Shown piece after piece: positions 8,261 to 16,463 of a stretch of DNA of 64,000 nucleotides (position 1 is the first letter of the stretch; the number at the start of each line of letters is the position of its first letter). The translations under genes were made by a program, and so were the position numbers. The notes beneath the pieces are model-generated. The model worked only from the letters and a program-made list of their open reading frames with translations. It ran no database searches and was not told the DNA's origin. The stretch comes from Collimonas arenae (GTDB lineage: Bacteria; Pseudomonadota; Gammaproteobacteria; Burkholderiales; Burkholderiaceae_D), in NCBI RefSeq assembly GCF_000786695.1, contig NZ_CP009962.1, positions 4,588,001 to 4,652,000 on the forward strand, given 5' to 3'.

Positions 8261-10129
8261 ATGAATGCACCGCTCTCCCCTATCCGCTCCATCCAGCAGC
8301 TGCCCGACAACCTGATTTCGCAAATTGCGGCGGGTGAAGTGGTCGAACGCCCGTCCGCCGTAGTCAAGGAATTGCTGGAAAACGCCCTCGACGCCGGCGC
8401 CAGCCAGATCACAGTCCGGCTCGAACAAGGCGGCGTCAAGCGCATCGCCATCACCGACAACGGCCGCGGCATCACGCCGGAACAATTGCCGCTGGCGCTA
8501 GCGCGTCACGCCACCTCAAAAATCGCTTCATTGCACGATCTGGAAAACGTCGCCACGCTAGGTTTTCGCGGCGAAGCCCTGGCCTCGATCGCATCTGTGT
8601 CGCAACTGACCTTGACCTCGCGTACCGCGGATGCCGCACACGCCTCGGAAATCGATGGCAGCACGCTGGCGGTGACCCCATCGTCAGGCGCGCAAGGCAC
8701 CACCGTCGACGTCCAGGATTTGTATTTCAATACGCCGGCCAGACGCAAATTCCTCAAGTCCGACCAGACCGAGTTCGGCCATTGCGCAGAAGTCGTCAGG
8801 CGCATTGCGCTGGCTCGGCCGGATGTATCATTTTCGCTGACCCACAATGGCAAGACCGTCGATCACTGGATCGTCACGGAAATGGCCAAACGCAGCGCCG
8901 GCATCCTCGGCAACGAATTCGCCAACGCCCGCCTGGCGCTGGACGAAGCCGCAGGCCCACTGCGCCTGCATGGCTTTGTCGGCCTGCCGACCGCCTCCAA
9001 GGCGCGCGCCGATGCGCAATATTTCTACGTCAACGGTCGCTTCGTGCGCGACAAATTGCTGGTGCATGCCGTGCGCGCCGCTTATCAAGACGTGCTGCAC
9101 GGCGACCGCTACCCTTCCTATGTGTTGGGCCTGGACCTGGATCCCGCGCTGGTCGACGTCAATGTGCATCCCTCGAAAATCGAAGTGCGCTTCCGCGATA
9201 GCCGCGCGGTGCACCAGTTCGTGTTTCATGCTGTCAGCCGTGCGCTGGCGCAAACTTCCGCGACCTCTTTCGGCGCCACGCCGGCGCCACTGGCGTCGCC
9301 TAGCAGCGCCATGCCCTGGATTCGCGGTTCGCAAGAACATCTGCAAGCGATCCTGCAACCTGGCGCTCAAATGCCGCCTCAAGTGCCGCAGCAGCAAACC
9401 TCGTTCGGCCCGAGCGCAAACGGCATCGCGCAAACCACCGCCAATTATGGCGCCTTGTTCACAGACAACCCACGCTCGATGGACGGAAGTACGTCAAGCT
9501 ACCAAGCGATACCGCAAGCAGCCAGCCAGACCTTGCCCAGCGATGATTTCCCGCTCGGCTTTGCCCTGGCGCAGCTGCATGGTATTTACATCCTGGCGCA
9601 AAACACCAAAGGCCTGGTGCTGGTCGACATGCACGCCGCTCACGAGCGCATCCTTTACGAACAACTCAAAGGCGCACTGGATGAAGACGCCATGCAAGTA
9701 CAGCCGCTGTTGATCCCGGTGACGTTCTTCGCCGATGCGGTGGAAGTTGGCACCGCCGAAGAAAACCAGGAAACCCTGCACGCGCTGGGCTTCGACATCG
9801 CCGCCATTTCCCCCACCACGCTAGCGGTGCGCTCAGTACCAGCCTTGCTGAAAAACGCCGATGCGCAAACACTGGCGCGTGACGTATTGCGCGACGTGCG
9901 CGAATTCGGCGGCTCGCGGGTACTGGTGGAGCGTCGCAATGAACTGCTCGGCACGCTGGCCTGCCACACCGCAGTGCGCGCCAACCGCATCCTGACGGCG
10001 CCGGAAATGAACGCCCTGCTACGCCAGATGGAAGCCACCGAACGCGCAGACCAATGCAACCACGGCCGCCCCACCTGGAGCCAGTTGGCGCTCTCCGACC
10101 TGGATAAACTCTTCCTGCGCGGCCAATAG
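8261..10129 (+). CDS. mutL: DNA mismatch repair protein MutL
   Basis: A 622-residue GHKL ATPase that couples MutS mismatch recognition to MutH or other downstream nucleases. The N-terminal ATPase motifs are intact: [23 protein letters not shown] and [12 protein letters not shown]. The [13 protein letters not shown] and VDVNVHPSK blocks follow. The middle (about residues 345-430) is a Gln/Pro/Ser-rich linker. The C-terminal dimerisation domain carries DMHAAHERI and ends in CNHGRPTW. The frame is open to 8189, but [16 protein letters not shown] matches family starts, so I place the start at 8261. miaA follows after 38 bases, a classical mutL-miaA arrangement. Confidence 0.95.
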   Translation: MNAPLSPIRSIQQLPDNLISQIAAGEVVERPSAVVKELLENALDAGASQITVRLEQGGVKRIAITDNGRGITPEQLPLALARHATSKIASLHDLENVATLGFRGEALASIASVSQLTLTSRTADAAHASEIDGSTLAVTPSSGAQGTTVDVQDLYFNTPARRKFLKSDQTEFGHCAEVVRRIALARPDVSFSLTHNGKTVDHWIVTEMAKRSAGILGNEFANARLALDEAAGPLRLHGFVGLPTASKARADAQYFYVNGRFVRDKLLVHAVRAAYQDVLHGDRYPSYVLGLDLDPALVDVNVHPSKIEVRFRDSRAVHQFVFHAVSRALAQTSATSFGATPAPLASPSSAMPWIRGSQEHLQAILQPGAQMPPQVPQQQTSFGPSANGIAQTTANYGALFTDNPRSMDGSTSSYQAIPQAASQTLPSDDFPLGFALAQLHGIYILAQNTKGLVLVDMHAAHERILYEQLKGALDEDAMQVQPLLIPVTFFADAVEVGTAEENQETLHALGFDIAAISPTTLAVRSVPALLKNADAQTLARDVLRDVREFGGSRVLVERRNELLGTLACHTAVRANRILTAPEMNALLRQMEATERADQCNHGRPTWSQLALSDLDKLFLRGQ

Positions 10130-10167
10130 TCGCCGGGAAAACGCGAAAAATCGCAGAAAAAAGCAGC

Positions 10168-11139
10168 ATGCCATCACCCTCAGCAAGTCCCGGACAAAAA
10201 CCGCTGGTAGTCGCCATCATGGGCCCCACCGCGTCCGGAAAAACCGCATCCGCGCTGGAAATCGCCCGTCACATCCCGTCCGAAATCATCTCGGTCGATT
10301 CGGCGCTGGTATACCGCGGCATGGACATCGGCACCGCCAAGCCCAGCCGCGCAGAACTCGACGCCGTGCCGCACCACCTGATCGACATCATGGAGCCGAC
10401 ACAGTCCTATTCGGCCATGCAATTCCGCGACGACACCCTGCGCCTGTTCGCAGACATCCATGCGCGCGGCAAGCAAGTGCTCATGGTTGGCGGCACCATG
10501 CTGTATTTCAAAGCCCTGCGCGACGGCCTCGACGCCCTGCCGCAAGCCGATCCGGCGCTACGCGCCAGGCTAGACGTCGAAGCCGCCGTGATCGGCGTAC
10601 CCGGCATGCACGCCAAACTGGCGCTGCTCGACCCGGTGACCGCAGCACGCCTCAAACCCAACGACAGCCAACGCATCCAGCGCGCCCTGGAAATCATCGA
10701 ACTGAGCGGCCAGACCATGTCCTCGTTGCTGACCAACCAGCCCGCACCGGAATTGCCCTTCGACACATTGCCAATCGCCCTCGAGCCATCCGACCGCAGC
10801 GTATTGCACGGCCGCATCGCCCAGCGCTTCGACCTGATGCTGGATCCCCAAAGCGGCGGCTTAATACAGGAAGTCGAAACCCTGCGCGCCCGCGGCGACC
10901 TGCACCTCGGCCTGCCATCGATGCGCTGCGTCGGCTACCGGCAAACCTGGGAATATCTGGATGGCCAGTACGGCTACCAGGATTTACGTGAAAAAGGCAT
11001 CGCCGCCACTCGCCAGCTAGCCAAACGCCAGCTAACCTGGCTACGCGCCATACCAGACCGGATCGTGATCGACTGCATCGGCGATCATGTCGCCGATACC
11101 GTACTGGCGACGGTCACAAACGCCCTGAAACGCCCATAA
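10168..11139 (+). CDS. miaA: tRNA dimethylallyltransferase MiaA
   Basis: A 323-residue enzyme that transfers a dimethylallyl group to N6 of A37 in tRNAs reading UNN codons. The Walker A loop is [12 protein letters not shown], followed by the substrate-binding [18 protein letters not shown]. The [17 protein letters not shown] and [11 protein letters not shown] blocks follow, and the C-terminal [15 protein letters not shown] closes the family signature. It is co-oriented with mutL. MiaB, which methylthiolates the same base, is encoded separately at 46901. Confidence 0.95.
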   Translation: MPSPSASPGQKPLVVAIMGPTASGKTASALEIARHIPSEIISVDSALVYRGMDIGTAKPSRAELDAVPHHLIDIMEPTQSYSAMQFRDDTLRLFADIHARGKQVLMVGGTMLYFKALRDGLDALPQADPALRARLDVEAAVIGVPGMHAKLALLDPVTAARLKPNDSQRIQRALEIIELSGQTMSSLLTNQPAPELPFDTLPIALEPSDRSVLHGRIAQRFDLMLDPQSGGLIQEVETLRARGDLHLGLPSMRCVGYRQTWEYLDGQYGYQDLREKGIAATRQLAKRQLTWLRAIPDRIVIDCIGDHVADTVLATVTNALKRP

Positions 11140-11142
11140 CAC

Positions 11143-11182
11143 GCTTCAGTTGCCATTTTGCAGCACCTGAAGCCTGTTTTTC
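11143..11182 (+). terminator. Likely terminator after miaA
   Basis: GCTTCAG (11143-11149) pairs with CTGAAGC (11167-11173), with an inner TGC/GCA pairing. A T-rich tract follows and leads directly into the tRNA promoter. Confidence 0.5.
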
Positions 11183-11212
11183 TTGACAGCATTTGAAGAA
11201 ATGCGTCATAAT
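11183..11212 (+). promoter_or_regulatory. Sigma-70 promoter of tRNA-Met
   Basis: A perfect -35 TTGACA (11183-11188), an 18-base spacer and -10 CATAAT (11207-11212), ending 13 bases before the first tRNA base. Confidence 0.75.
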
Positions 11213-11225
11213 TTAGGGCTTCATT

Positions 11226-11302
11226 GGTGATATAGCTCAGTTGGTTAGAGCACAGCACTCATAATGCTGGGGTCGGTGGTTCAAATCCACCTATCACCAC
11301 CA
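11226..11302 (+). tRNA. metT: Elongator tRNA-Met (anticodon CAT)
   Basis: A 77-base cloverleaf with the acceptor stem GGTGATA/TATCACC, D arm GCTCAGTTGGTTAGAGC, anticodon stem CAGCA/TGCTG with loop CTCATAA, T arm with GGTTCAAATCC and an encoded CCA end. The first acceptor pair is a normal G-C, and the variable loop GGGTC matches elongator Met. It is neither initiator tRNA, which has a C1 mismatch and GGG in the anticodon stem, nor tRNA-Ile2. It is the only tRNA in the window. Confidence 0.95.
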
Positions 11303-11333
11303 GATACACGTCCAAGGAAGTTCTTTGGCGTAC

Positions 11334-11373
11334 AAAAACCCGCTTCTAGCCCAGTGCTGATGCGGGTTTTTTG
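11334..11373 (+). terminator. Terminator after tRNA-Met
   Basis: AAAAACCCGC (11334-11343) pairs with GCGGGTTTTT, with a loop of 18 bases and a T-run. Confidence 0.75.
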
Positions 11374-11528
11374 TTTCTGAACGCTTTACTGCGCCCATTG
11401 ACTGAATACGCGTTTGGCGCAGCAAGGCCACAATTGCGGGTCTGTGGAATCGACATTTTTGCTATGCTAGCGTCTTTCCACCAGCCAGCAGCATTGCCCT
11501 GGCTGGCCCAATTTACGGAGTAGTACAT

Positions 11529-12065
11529 ATGGTTTCGTTGCAAGAACAACTTTTGAAAGCTGGCCTGGTCGATAAAAACAAGGTCAAAGTGGCCAACCAG
11601 GAAAAAACCAAGCAAAAAAAGATCGAACGCCGTACCGGCGTGCAAAGCGTCGATGAGGTGCGCGTGGCCGCACTCGAAGCGCAACGCAAGAATGCCGAGC
11701 GCGCCCGCGAACTCAACGCCCAGCGGGATGCAGCCGCCAACCAAAAGGCGATCATGGCGCAAATTGCCCAGATGGTGCAGAAAAATCGCCAGAGCGCCGG
11801 CGCCGGCGACATCGCCTACAATTTCACTCACAACAATAAAATCGAACGGCTGTATGTGTCGGCTGCGGTCCAGGCGCATTTAATCGCCGGACGCCTGGTG
11901 ATCGTTTGCCTGGGCAGCGCGACTGAGCTGGTCCCCAGGATTATCGCTGACAAAATCTCTGAGCGAGATCCGTCGCTCGTAGTGCGGGTGAACAAGACCG
12001 GCGTCGAGATTGATGAGGATGATCCGTATGCAGCCTTCCAGATTCCTGACGACTTGATGTGGTAG
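11529..12065 (+). CDS. DUF2058 family protein (YaiL-like)
   Basis: A 178-residue soluble protein. The N-terminal half is a long charged helix rich in Lys, Gln and Arg (MVSLQEQLLKAGLVDKNKV, then EKTKQKKIERR). The C-terminal half contains YNFTHNNKIERLYVS and ends ...PDDLMW. This arrangement is that of DUF2058, annotated in E. coli as YaiL, a nucleoprotein/polynucleotide-associated protein without a defined biochemical role. The gene is preceded by TTTACGGAG and stands alone. An RNA- or DNA-associated function is plausible from the basic helix but not shown. Confidence 0.85.
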   Translation: MVSLQEQLLKAGLVDKNKVKVANQEKTKQKKIERRTGVQSVDEVRVAALEAQRKNAERARELNAQRDAAANQKAIMAQIAQMVQKNRQSAGAGDIAYNFTHNNKIERLYVSAAVQAHLIAGRLVIVCLGSATELVPRIIADKISERDPSLVVRVNKTGVEIDEDDPYAAFQIPDDLMW

Positions 12066-12103
12066 GTCAGGCGCAGGAAGATGTGTATTGCTGGAGACAA
12101 TGC

Positions 12104-12664
12104 ATGAAGAATTTCAAACTGAGAACAGACAGACTTGAATTGCAGCTCTTGTCTTTAGATAGAGTCGATGCAGTTGCCGAATACCACATCAAAAACAGAG
12201 AGCATCTGGCCCCGTGGGAGCCGCTGCGCGACGATGATTATTTTGATGTGCAACAGTGTTCGGAACGGATCAAGAATGCGCATGCCAATCACGAACTCGG
12301 TACAGCGCTGCATTTCATAGTCAGTGAGATTGGTTCAGACCGGATGATTGGCGCATGCAATTTCACCAATATCGTCAAAGGGCCATTTATGGCATGCAAT
12401 CTTGGATATTCTTTGGCGCACGACGCACAGGGGAAGGGATATATGCAAGAAGCTCTGCATATGGCGATTCGGCATGTCTTTGAAAGCGTCGGCTTGCATC
12501 GGATCATGGCGAATCATTTGCCTGGCAACCTTCGCAGTGAAAAACTACTGCATGGCCTTGGATTTGAAAAGGAAGGCTACGCCAAGTCGTACTTAAGGAT
12601 CGCAGGAAAGTGGCAGGACCACGTATTAAATTCACTGGTTAACCCTGCGGATAAAATGCCGTAG
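12104..12664 (+). CDS. GNAT N-acetyltransferase, RimJ-like
   Basis: A 186-residue acetyl-CoA-dependent acyltransferase. The start at 12104 is chosen because GGAG lies 7 bases upstream and MKNFKLRTDRLEL matches the RimJ/RimL opening; the frame is open back to 12059. The acetyl-CoA loop region is LGYSLAHDAQGKGYMQEAL, followed by VGLHRIMANHLPGN and SEKLLHGLGFEKEG, both typical of the RimJ group that acetylates protein N-termini, for example ribosomal protein S5. The substrate here is inferred. It converges on a methionine aminopeptidase gene, which also acts on protein N-termini, with 30 bases between them. Confidence 0.85.
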   Translation: MKNFKLRTDRLELQLLSLDRVDAVAEYHIKNREHLAPWEPLRDDDYFDVQQCSERIKNAHANHELGTALHFIVSEIGSDRMIGACNFTNIVKGPFMACNLGYSLAHDAQGKGYMQEALHMAIRHVFESVGLHRIMANHLPGNLRSEKLLHGLGFEKEGYAKSYLRIAGKWQDHVLNSLVNPADKMP

Positions 12665-12694
12665 CTGCGGCTTGCTCGCGCAGCAACTATCCCA

Positions 12695-13510
12695 TCAGGC
12701 GATTTGCCGTTCTTCCCTCTCCCTGGCCGACAGCGTGAATATCTCCACGCCGTTTTCGGTGACCGCCACCGTGTGTTCAAACTGCGCGGACAGCGAATGG
12801 TCCTTAGTGACGGTGGTCCACTTATCACCCAACACCTTGACCTGATAGCCGCCCGCATTAACCATCGGCTCTATCGTAAAAAACATCCCTGGCTCCAACA
12901 CGATGCCGGCACCACGCGTGCCCTGGTGCGTTACCTGCGGCGTGTCATGGAATATCTGTCCCACGCCGTGCCCGCAGAAATCCCGTACCGAAGAAAATCC
13001 CGCGGCGCGGATGATGCCATCTATTTCGGCGCCTATGTCGCCCAGCGTGTTGCCTGGCTTGACCAGCGCCACGCCTGCCATCATGGAGCGATACGCAACG
13101 TCCACCAGCCGGCCGGCGAGGATGGACACCTCGCCCACTTTGAAAGTACGGCTGGTGTCGCCGTGCCAGTTGCCTTCAATCTTCGGTGTAACGTCGACAT
13201 TGACGATGTCGCCTGTTTTCAGAATCTTGGTAGCGGAAGGAACGCCGTGTGTGACCACATGGTTGACCGAAATGCAGCTGGCATGCTTGTAGCCGTGGTA
13301 ATCGATGGTGGCCGGTATGCTGCCTGCGGCGCGCATGAACTCTTCGCATAGCCGGTCCAACTCGGCCGTGGAAACGCCAGCCTGCACGTGCGGCGCAATG
13401 TAGTCCAACGTGTCGGCGGCAATCCGCCCTGCAATCCGCATGTGTTCAAAATGCTCTGCATCGTGCAGGCGTATCTGTTTTCCGTGTTCTTTCTGGGTCG
13501 AATATCGCAT
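12695..13510 (-). CDS. map: Methionine aminopeptidase, type I
   Basis: A 271-residue metallopeptidase removing N-terminal methionine. The dinuclear metal ligands are all visible: Asp in VNVDVT, Asp in HGDTSRTF, His in CGHGVGQ, Glu in FTIEPMV and Glu in FEHTVAV. The substrate His is in DYHGYKHASC. The start at 13510 follows the regulator gene by 10 bases and gives MRYSTQKEHGKQI. The open frame to 13591 would overlap tetR. The housekeeping map normally sits with rpsB-tsf, so this is probably an additional copy, co-transcribed with and presumably controlled by the TetR-family regulator. Confidence 0.9.
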   Translation of the reverse strand: MRYSTQKEHGKQIRLHDAEHFEHMRIAGRIAADTLDYIAPHVQAGVSTAELDRLCEEFMRAAGSIPATIDYHGYKHASCISVNHVVTHGVPSATKILKTGDIVNVDVTPKIEGNWHGDTSRTFKVGEVSILAGRLVDVAYRSMMAGVALVKPGNTLGDIGAEIDGIIRAAGFSSVRDFCGHGVGQIFHDTPQVTHQGTRGAGIVLEPGMFFTIEPMVNAGGYQVKVLGDKWTTVTKDHSLSAQFEHTVAVTENGVEIFTLSAREREERQIA

Positions 13511-13520
13511 CTGTTTTATC

Positions 13521-14129
13521 TCAATGTAATGATGGGTCGCCCGCATACGCCGCAACCACGGCGTCGTGCGATGCGCGCAAGACATCGTCAATGCACGCGG
13601 GAATGTTCAGGTCTTGCAGCAGGTAGGGTTTGATCATGGCGATCGGTGAAGAGAACAACGTAAAGCGCAACACAGCTTCCGCTTCAGCGCCGGTGTCCGC
13701 GCTGCCTTGCGGCATATGGGCCAGGCACTGCCTGAAGCACAAATCCAGCGCTTCCTGCTCGGCTTCCAGCGCAGCATTCAGCTCGGCCGAAAGCGGCTCG
13801 CTGAATACGGGATAGTCTTCGCATTGCAGCAGAAATTTGGCGTACAAGGGTTTGTCGCGGCACCATTGCAGAAAACCGGCAACGGCGGCCCAGGTATCGC
13901 CTTCGGACCAGTGGCAGGCCACGGCGTTGCGGAAATCCGACTTCACGCGCAGCCAGGCACGCGCCAGGATGGCGCCGCGCGATTCAAAGCGGTGGTATAC
14001 CGATCCCGTCGGCGCGCCGGCCTTGCCGGCAATGGCCGAGATGGAAACGGCAGCCACGCCGCAGTGCGCGACCATTTCGATGGAGGCATCGATAATGCTG
14101 TCTTCGGTAAATTTTGCGAGTCTGACCAT
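13521..14129 (-). CDS. TetR/AcrR family transcriptional regulator
   Basis: A 202-residue regulator with an N-terminal TetR helix-turn-helix (about residues 8-55: ISAIAGKAGAPTGSVYHRFESRGAIL) and a ligand-binding C-terminal domain of unknown specificity. The start codon at 14129 lies inside the first arm of a perfect 13-base inverted repeat (14128-14157). A -35/-10 pair fits with the transcription start at the ATG. This suggests leaderless, self-repressed expression together with the map gene 10 bases downstream. Confidence 0.9.
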   Translation of the reverse strand: MVRLAKFTEDSIIDASIEMVAHCGVAAVSISAIAGKAGAPTGSVYHRFESRGAILARAWLRVKSDFRNAVACHWSEGDTWAAVAGFLQWCRDKPLYAKFLLQCEDYPVFSEPLSAELNAALEAEQEALDLCFRQCLAHMPQGSADTGAEAEAVLRFTLFSSPIAMIKPYLLQDLNIPACIDDVLRASHDAVVAAYAGDPSLH

Positions 14130-14164
14130 CCAAATAGAATACGGATTCTATTTGGATTTGTCAA
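14128..14164 (-). promoter_or_regulatory. Overlapping promoter and operator of tetR-map
   Basis: The inverted repeat ATCCAAATAGAAT (14128-14140), ACGG, ATTCTATTTGGAT (14145-14157) is perfect. On the minus strand TTGACA (14164-14159), a 17-base spacer and TATTCT (14141-14136) form a promoter that embeds the repeat. The seventh base after the -10 box is the A of the start codon. Confidence 0.75.
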
Positions 14165-14341
14165 ATGACGCCTAATTCCTTGTCTTGTTCGCCGGTGCTA
14201 TGGCCGTGTGCGCGAAGCGGTCCTGTCTCCACAGCAAATCATCTACAAACGCAGTTTGCTGCTGGCGAGTCGAACCGAGTCCGGATCATGGAAATCACTT
14301 ACATTCGAACGCATGCAGGTTTGTCTCAAGATCAGGGCGAC

Positions 14342-14806
14342 TTACTTCCTCGCTACACTTTTCATGCAGTATTCAGCCGCTGCCGTCTCTTTTCCTTCGG
14401 GCAAGGTATTGAGAGCGGCATCAAACTGCTGCCGTAACGGCGCACTTCCCGGCAGCATCGTGAATGCACCCAGGGTGCTGCTGAATTCCGGATCGAAAAA
14501 TATCGAGCAACCCAATTCCTTATCCGGCACCGCCGCACAACTGGCGATTTTCGCGATTTCCGACATCGTTTTCTGGTCGATCTGCTTCTTGTTTTTCGAT
14601 GCTTCCTTAGCCGCCCAGTTCTCGCCAAACGCACTAATCAAACGCGTGTCCAGTTCGTGCGCAATGGCGTTGATGTTGCCTTCGAAAGTACCGGCCGCCG
14701 TAGCGCTGCACTGCAAATTTGGCGGCATGACAAGCGCCTCGCCTGCGTAGGAAACGCGCGCAGTAACGCAGAGCAGGCAGAGCAACAAAATTCTTACTTT
14801 ATTCAT
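14342..14806 (-). CDS. Exported hypothetical protein
   Basis: A 154-residue protein with a clear Sec signal peptide (MNKVRILLLCLLCVTARVSYA, cleavage about residue 21) and five later cysteines (LQCSA, ASCAA, LGCS and near the end EYCM among them), so disulphides in the periplasm are likely. The start at 14806 is preferred to the open frame at 14878 because it begins the signal peptide. I do not recognise the family. It follows the PAAR gene of the T6SS island on the same strand after 150 bases. It may belong to that island, for instance as an immunity or accessory protein, but nothing in the sequence proves it. Confidence 0.65.
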   Translation of the reverse strand: MNKVRILLLCLLCVTARVSYAGEALVMPPNLQCSATAAGTFEGNINAIAHELDTRLISAFGENWAAKEASKNKKQIDQKTMSEIAKIASCAAVPDKELGCSIFFDPEFSSTLGAFTMLPGSAPLRQQFDAALNTLPEGKETAAAEYCMKSVARK

Positions 14807-14956
14807 TCTTACCCGACGTGTTGTGGGAGCACAGTACCGCACAATAGCTTGCCAGTGGCATCGGCGCATTCTTGTCAATAATCATGTCGCGCCAGGCTTG
14901 CGCCATCTTTAACTCGATACTTTGTTCCCCTCGGTTTCAAAGCACAATTCTTTCCG

Positions 14957-15214
14957 TTACAACGACGAAATCAGCGTCGCACCACAGGCGGTAGGATCGC
15001 CATGATAGGCGACCGCCTTGCCATGGTGTTTGCGGGTGCTGTTTACCGGGTGGATGGCGAACTTGCCTTTGCATTGAGGACAGGTCGTCATGTCACCTTC
15101 CAGCGCGACGGCTTTTCCCATCGCTGTAAAACTATCGCTGGCGGTGATCACCTCGCCGCCATGCGATGTTTTGTCTCCCAAGCGAATTACGCCGCGTCCG
15201 TTTTCGTCTTTCAT
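14957..15214 (-). CDS. PAAR domain protein (T6SS spike tip)
   Basis: An 85-residue PAAR-repeat protein that caps the VgrG spike of a type VI secretion system and can carry effectors. The start at 15214 has AAAGGAA eight bases upstream. The pattern IRLGDKTSHGGEVITAS, GKAVALEGDMTTCPQCKG and GKAVAYHGDPTACGA shows the repeated short beta strands and the Cys/His residues that bind the tip metal. No C-terminal toxin extension is present, so it is a stand-alone PAAR likely serving the DUF2235 effector encoded in the same leftward block. Confidence 0.9.
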   Translation of the reverse strand: MKDENGRGVIRLGDKTSHGGEVITASDSFTAMGKAVALEGDMTTCPQCKGKFAIHPVNSTRKHHGKAVAYHGDPTACGATLISSL

Positions 15215-15337
15215 TTCACATTCCTTTAATCTGCGTTCAGGTAAATCACTTCGCATACAACGCGTTTATTCATGGGAAAAGCCCTACGGAGAATAGACAA
15301 TATTGACTGTCTTCCTGTGGGACGTAAGCTACGGCAT

Positions 15338-16412
15338 TTACGTCTTCGGCGAAACGTCTTCTGCCCACAGCGAAGCATTGGCTTCGCCATCTTTTTCGCC
15401 GCGCCAGTTATCCATTTCTTTTTTAGAGCTATAGGGATAGTCATGCCGTTCTTGCGCCAACGCTGTTTCAGCCCAGCCTACGGGAGTATCGCCACGCGGT
15501 TGATTGTAAGCATCATCTGCCGGTATGGCGCTAACTTGCTCTACCGATTTTGGCCAAATCAGACTGCGACAAGTTGCAATCGCCACGATACGGAAACATG
15601 CCCATACCAAGGTCAATGGCATCATAACTATTCGGTATGCTGGACTTCCGGTCATACCAAAACCATACATCGCGAACAAAAATGACTCACGCAAACTTTC
15701 ATGTTCAGTATGAAACAGCATCGGCTTCGGCAATTCTGCCGGACCGCGGTTCATGTACCAGCACCAATAATTCCATTGCGCCAGCAGGATAGTTAAATTA
15801 CCGAACCAGGCACGGCCAATCGAGAATGCACGAACCACATTGCCATTGTCATCGACCGTGTAGTGCCGAATGTGATAATAGAGTCCGTAATTGGTTCTTT
15901 CCTTGTGGATGCAAAAGATGGAATTTTTATCCCAATTTGCTTCCCAGGTGATGTCACCCTCATCTGGCTTGACAAAAAAAACGCCTGCGCCGCACTGTGT
16001 ATATTTTTTGCTGCTCTCGATTGAAGCGGATAGGGCGACGCTTCAAACCAAAAAATTCGTCGCGACCTGATTTAAAGGCCAAATAGCCAAAACCTAAGAC
16101 ACCAACGACAATAGGAGTGCAAGCCAGAAGAAAAGTAAAACTAATATTGTCAGGAGGGTTCTTGAATATTATTCCAACGAATCTTAAAAGTCCTACTATC
16201 ACAAATAGTGCTATAAATGTAGCCGCAGCTGTCCATTGGCGTTGCAAATATGGCTGCTCGGTTACATCCATATAAGTCGAATTAATACGGAAAATCGTCC
16301 CACCGTCCCAGCAATCTGACCCTACCGGCACGTCAATTGGTAAACGATGCTGTAAATCCCATGCTGGAATTGGTTTGCCATTTTGATTCGGAATTGCGCG
16401 TTCATCCATCAA
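15338..16412 (-). pseudogene. Frameshifted membrane protein of the T6SS island (DUF6708-like)
   Basis: Two overlapping frames form one gene. The first part (16412-15960, 150 codons) has two membrane segments (WTAAATFIALFVIVGLLRF and ISFTFLLACTPIVVGVLGF) and ends with RPIRFNREQQKIY and a stop. If one T of the eight-T run (15974-15981) is removed, translation continues without break to the stop at 15338. It then passes through GDITWEANWDKNSIFC, YHIRHYTVDDNGNVVR and another hydrophobic stretch. The full product would be 357 residues. The RPIRFNR...IY element and T6SS setting resemble DUF6708 proteins, a tentative call. The shift is either a sequencing error, a decayed gene or a slippage switch. 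Confidence 0.7.
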
Positions 16413-16463
16413 CTTCTTTCATCGAGCTCAGCATATATGGCCTGTCAAGGGGTAGGAACGGCA

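Noticed and set aside
11226..11302. tRNA-Met as an integration site for a mobile element
   Set aside because: No repeated 3-prime tRNA fragment, integrase or phage gene was found nearby. xerD at 1252 is the chromosomal type.
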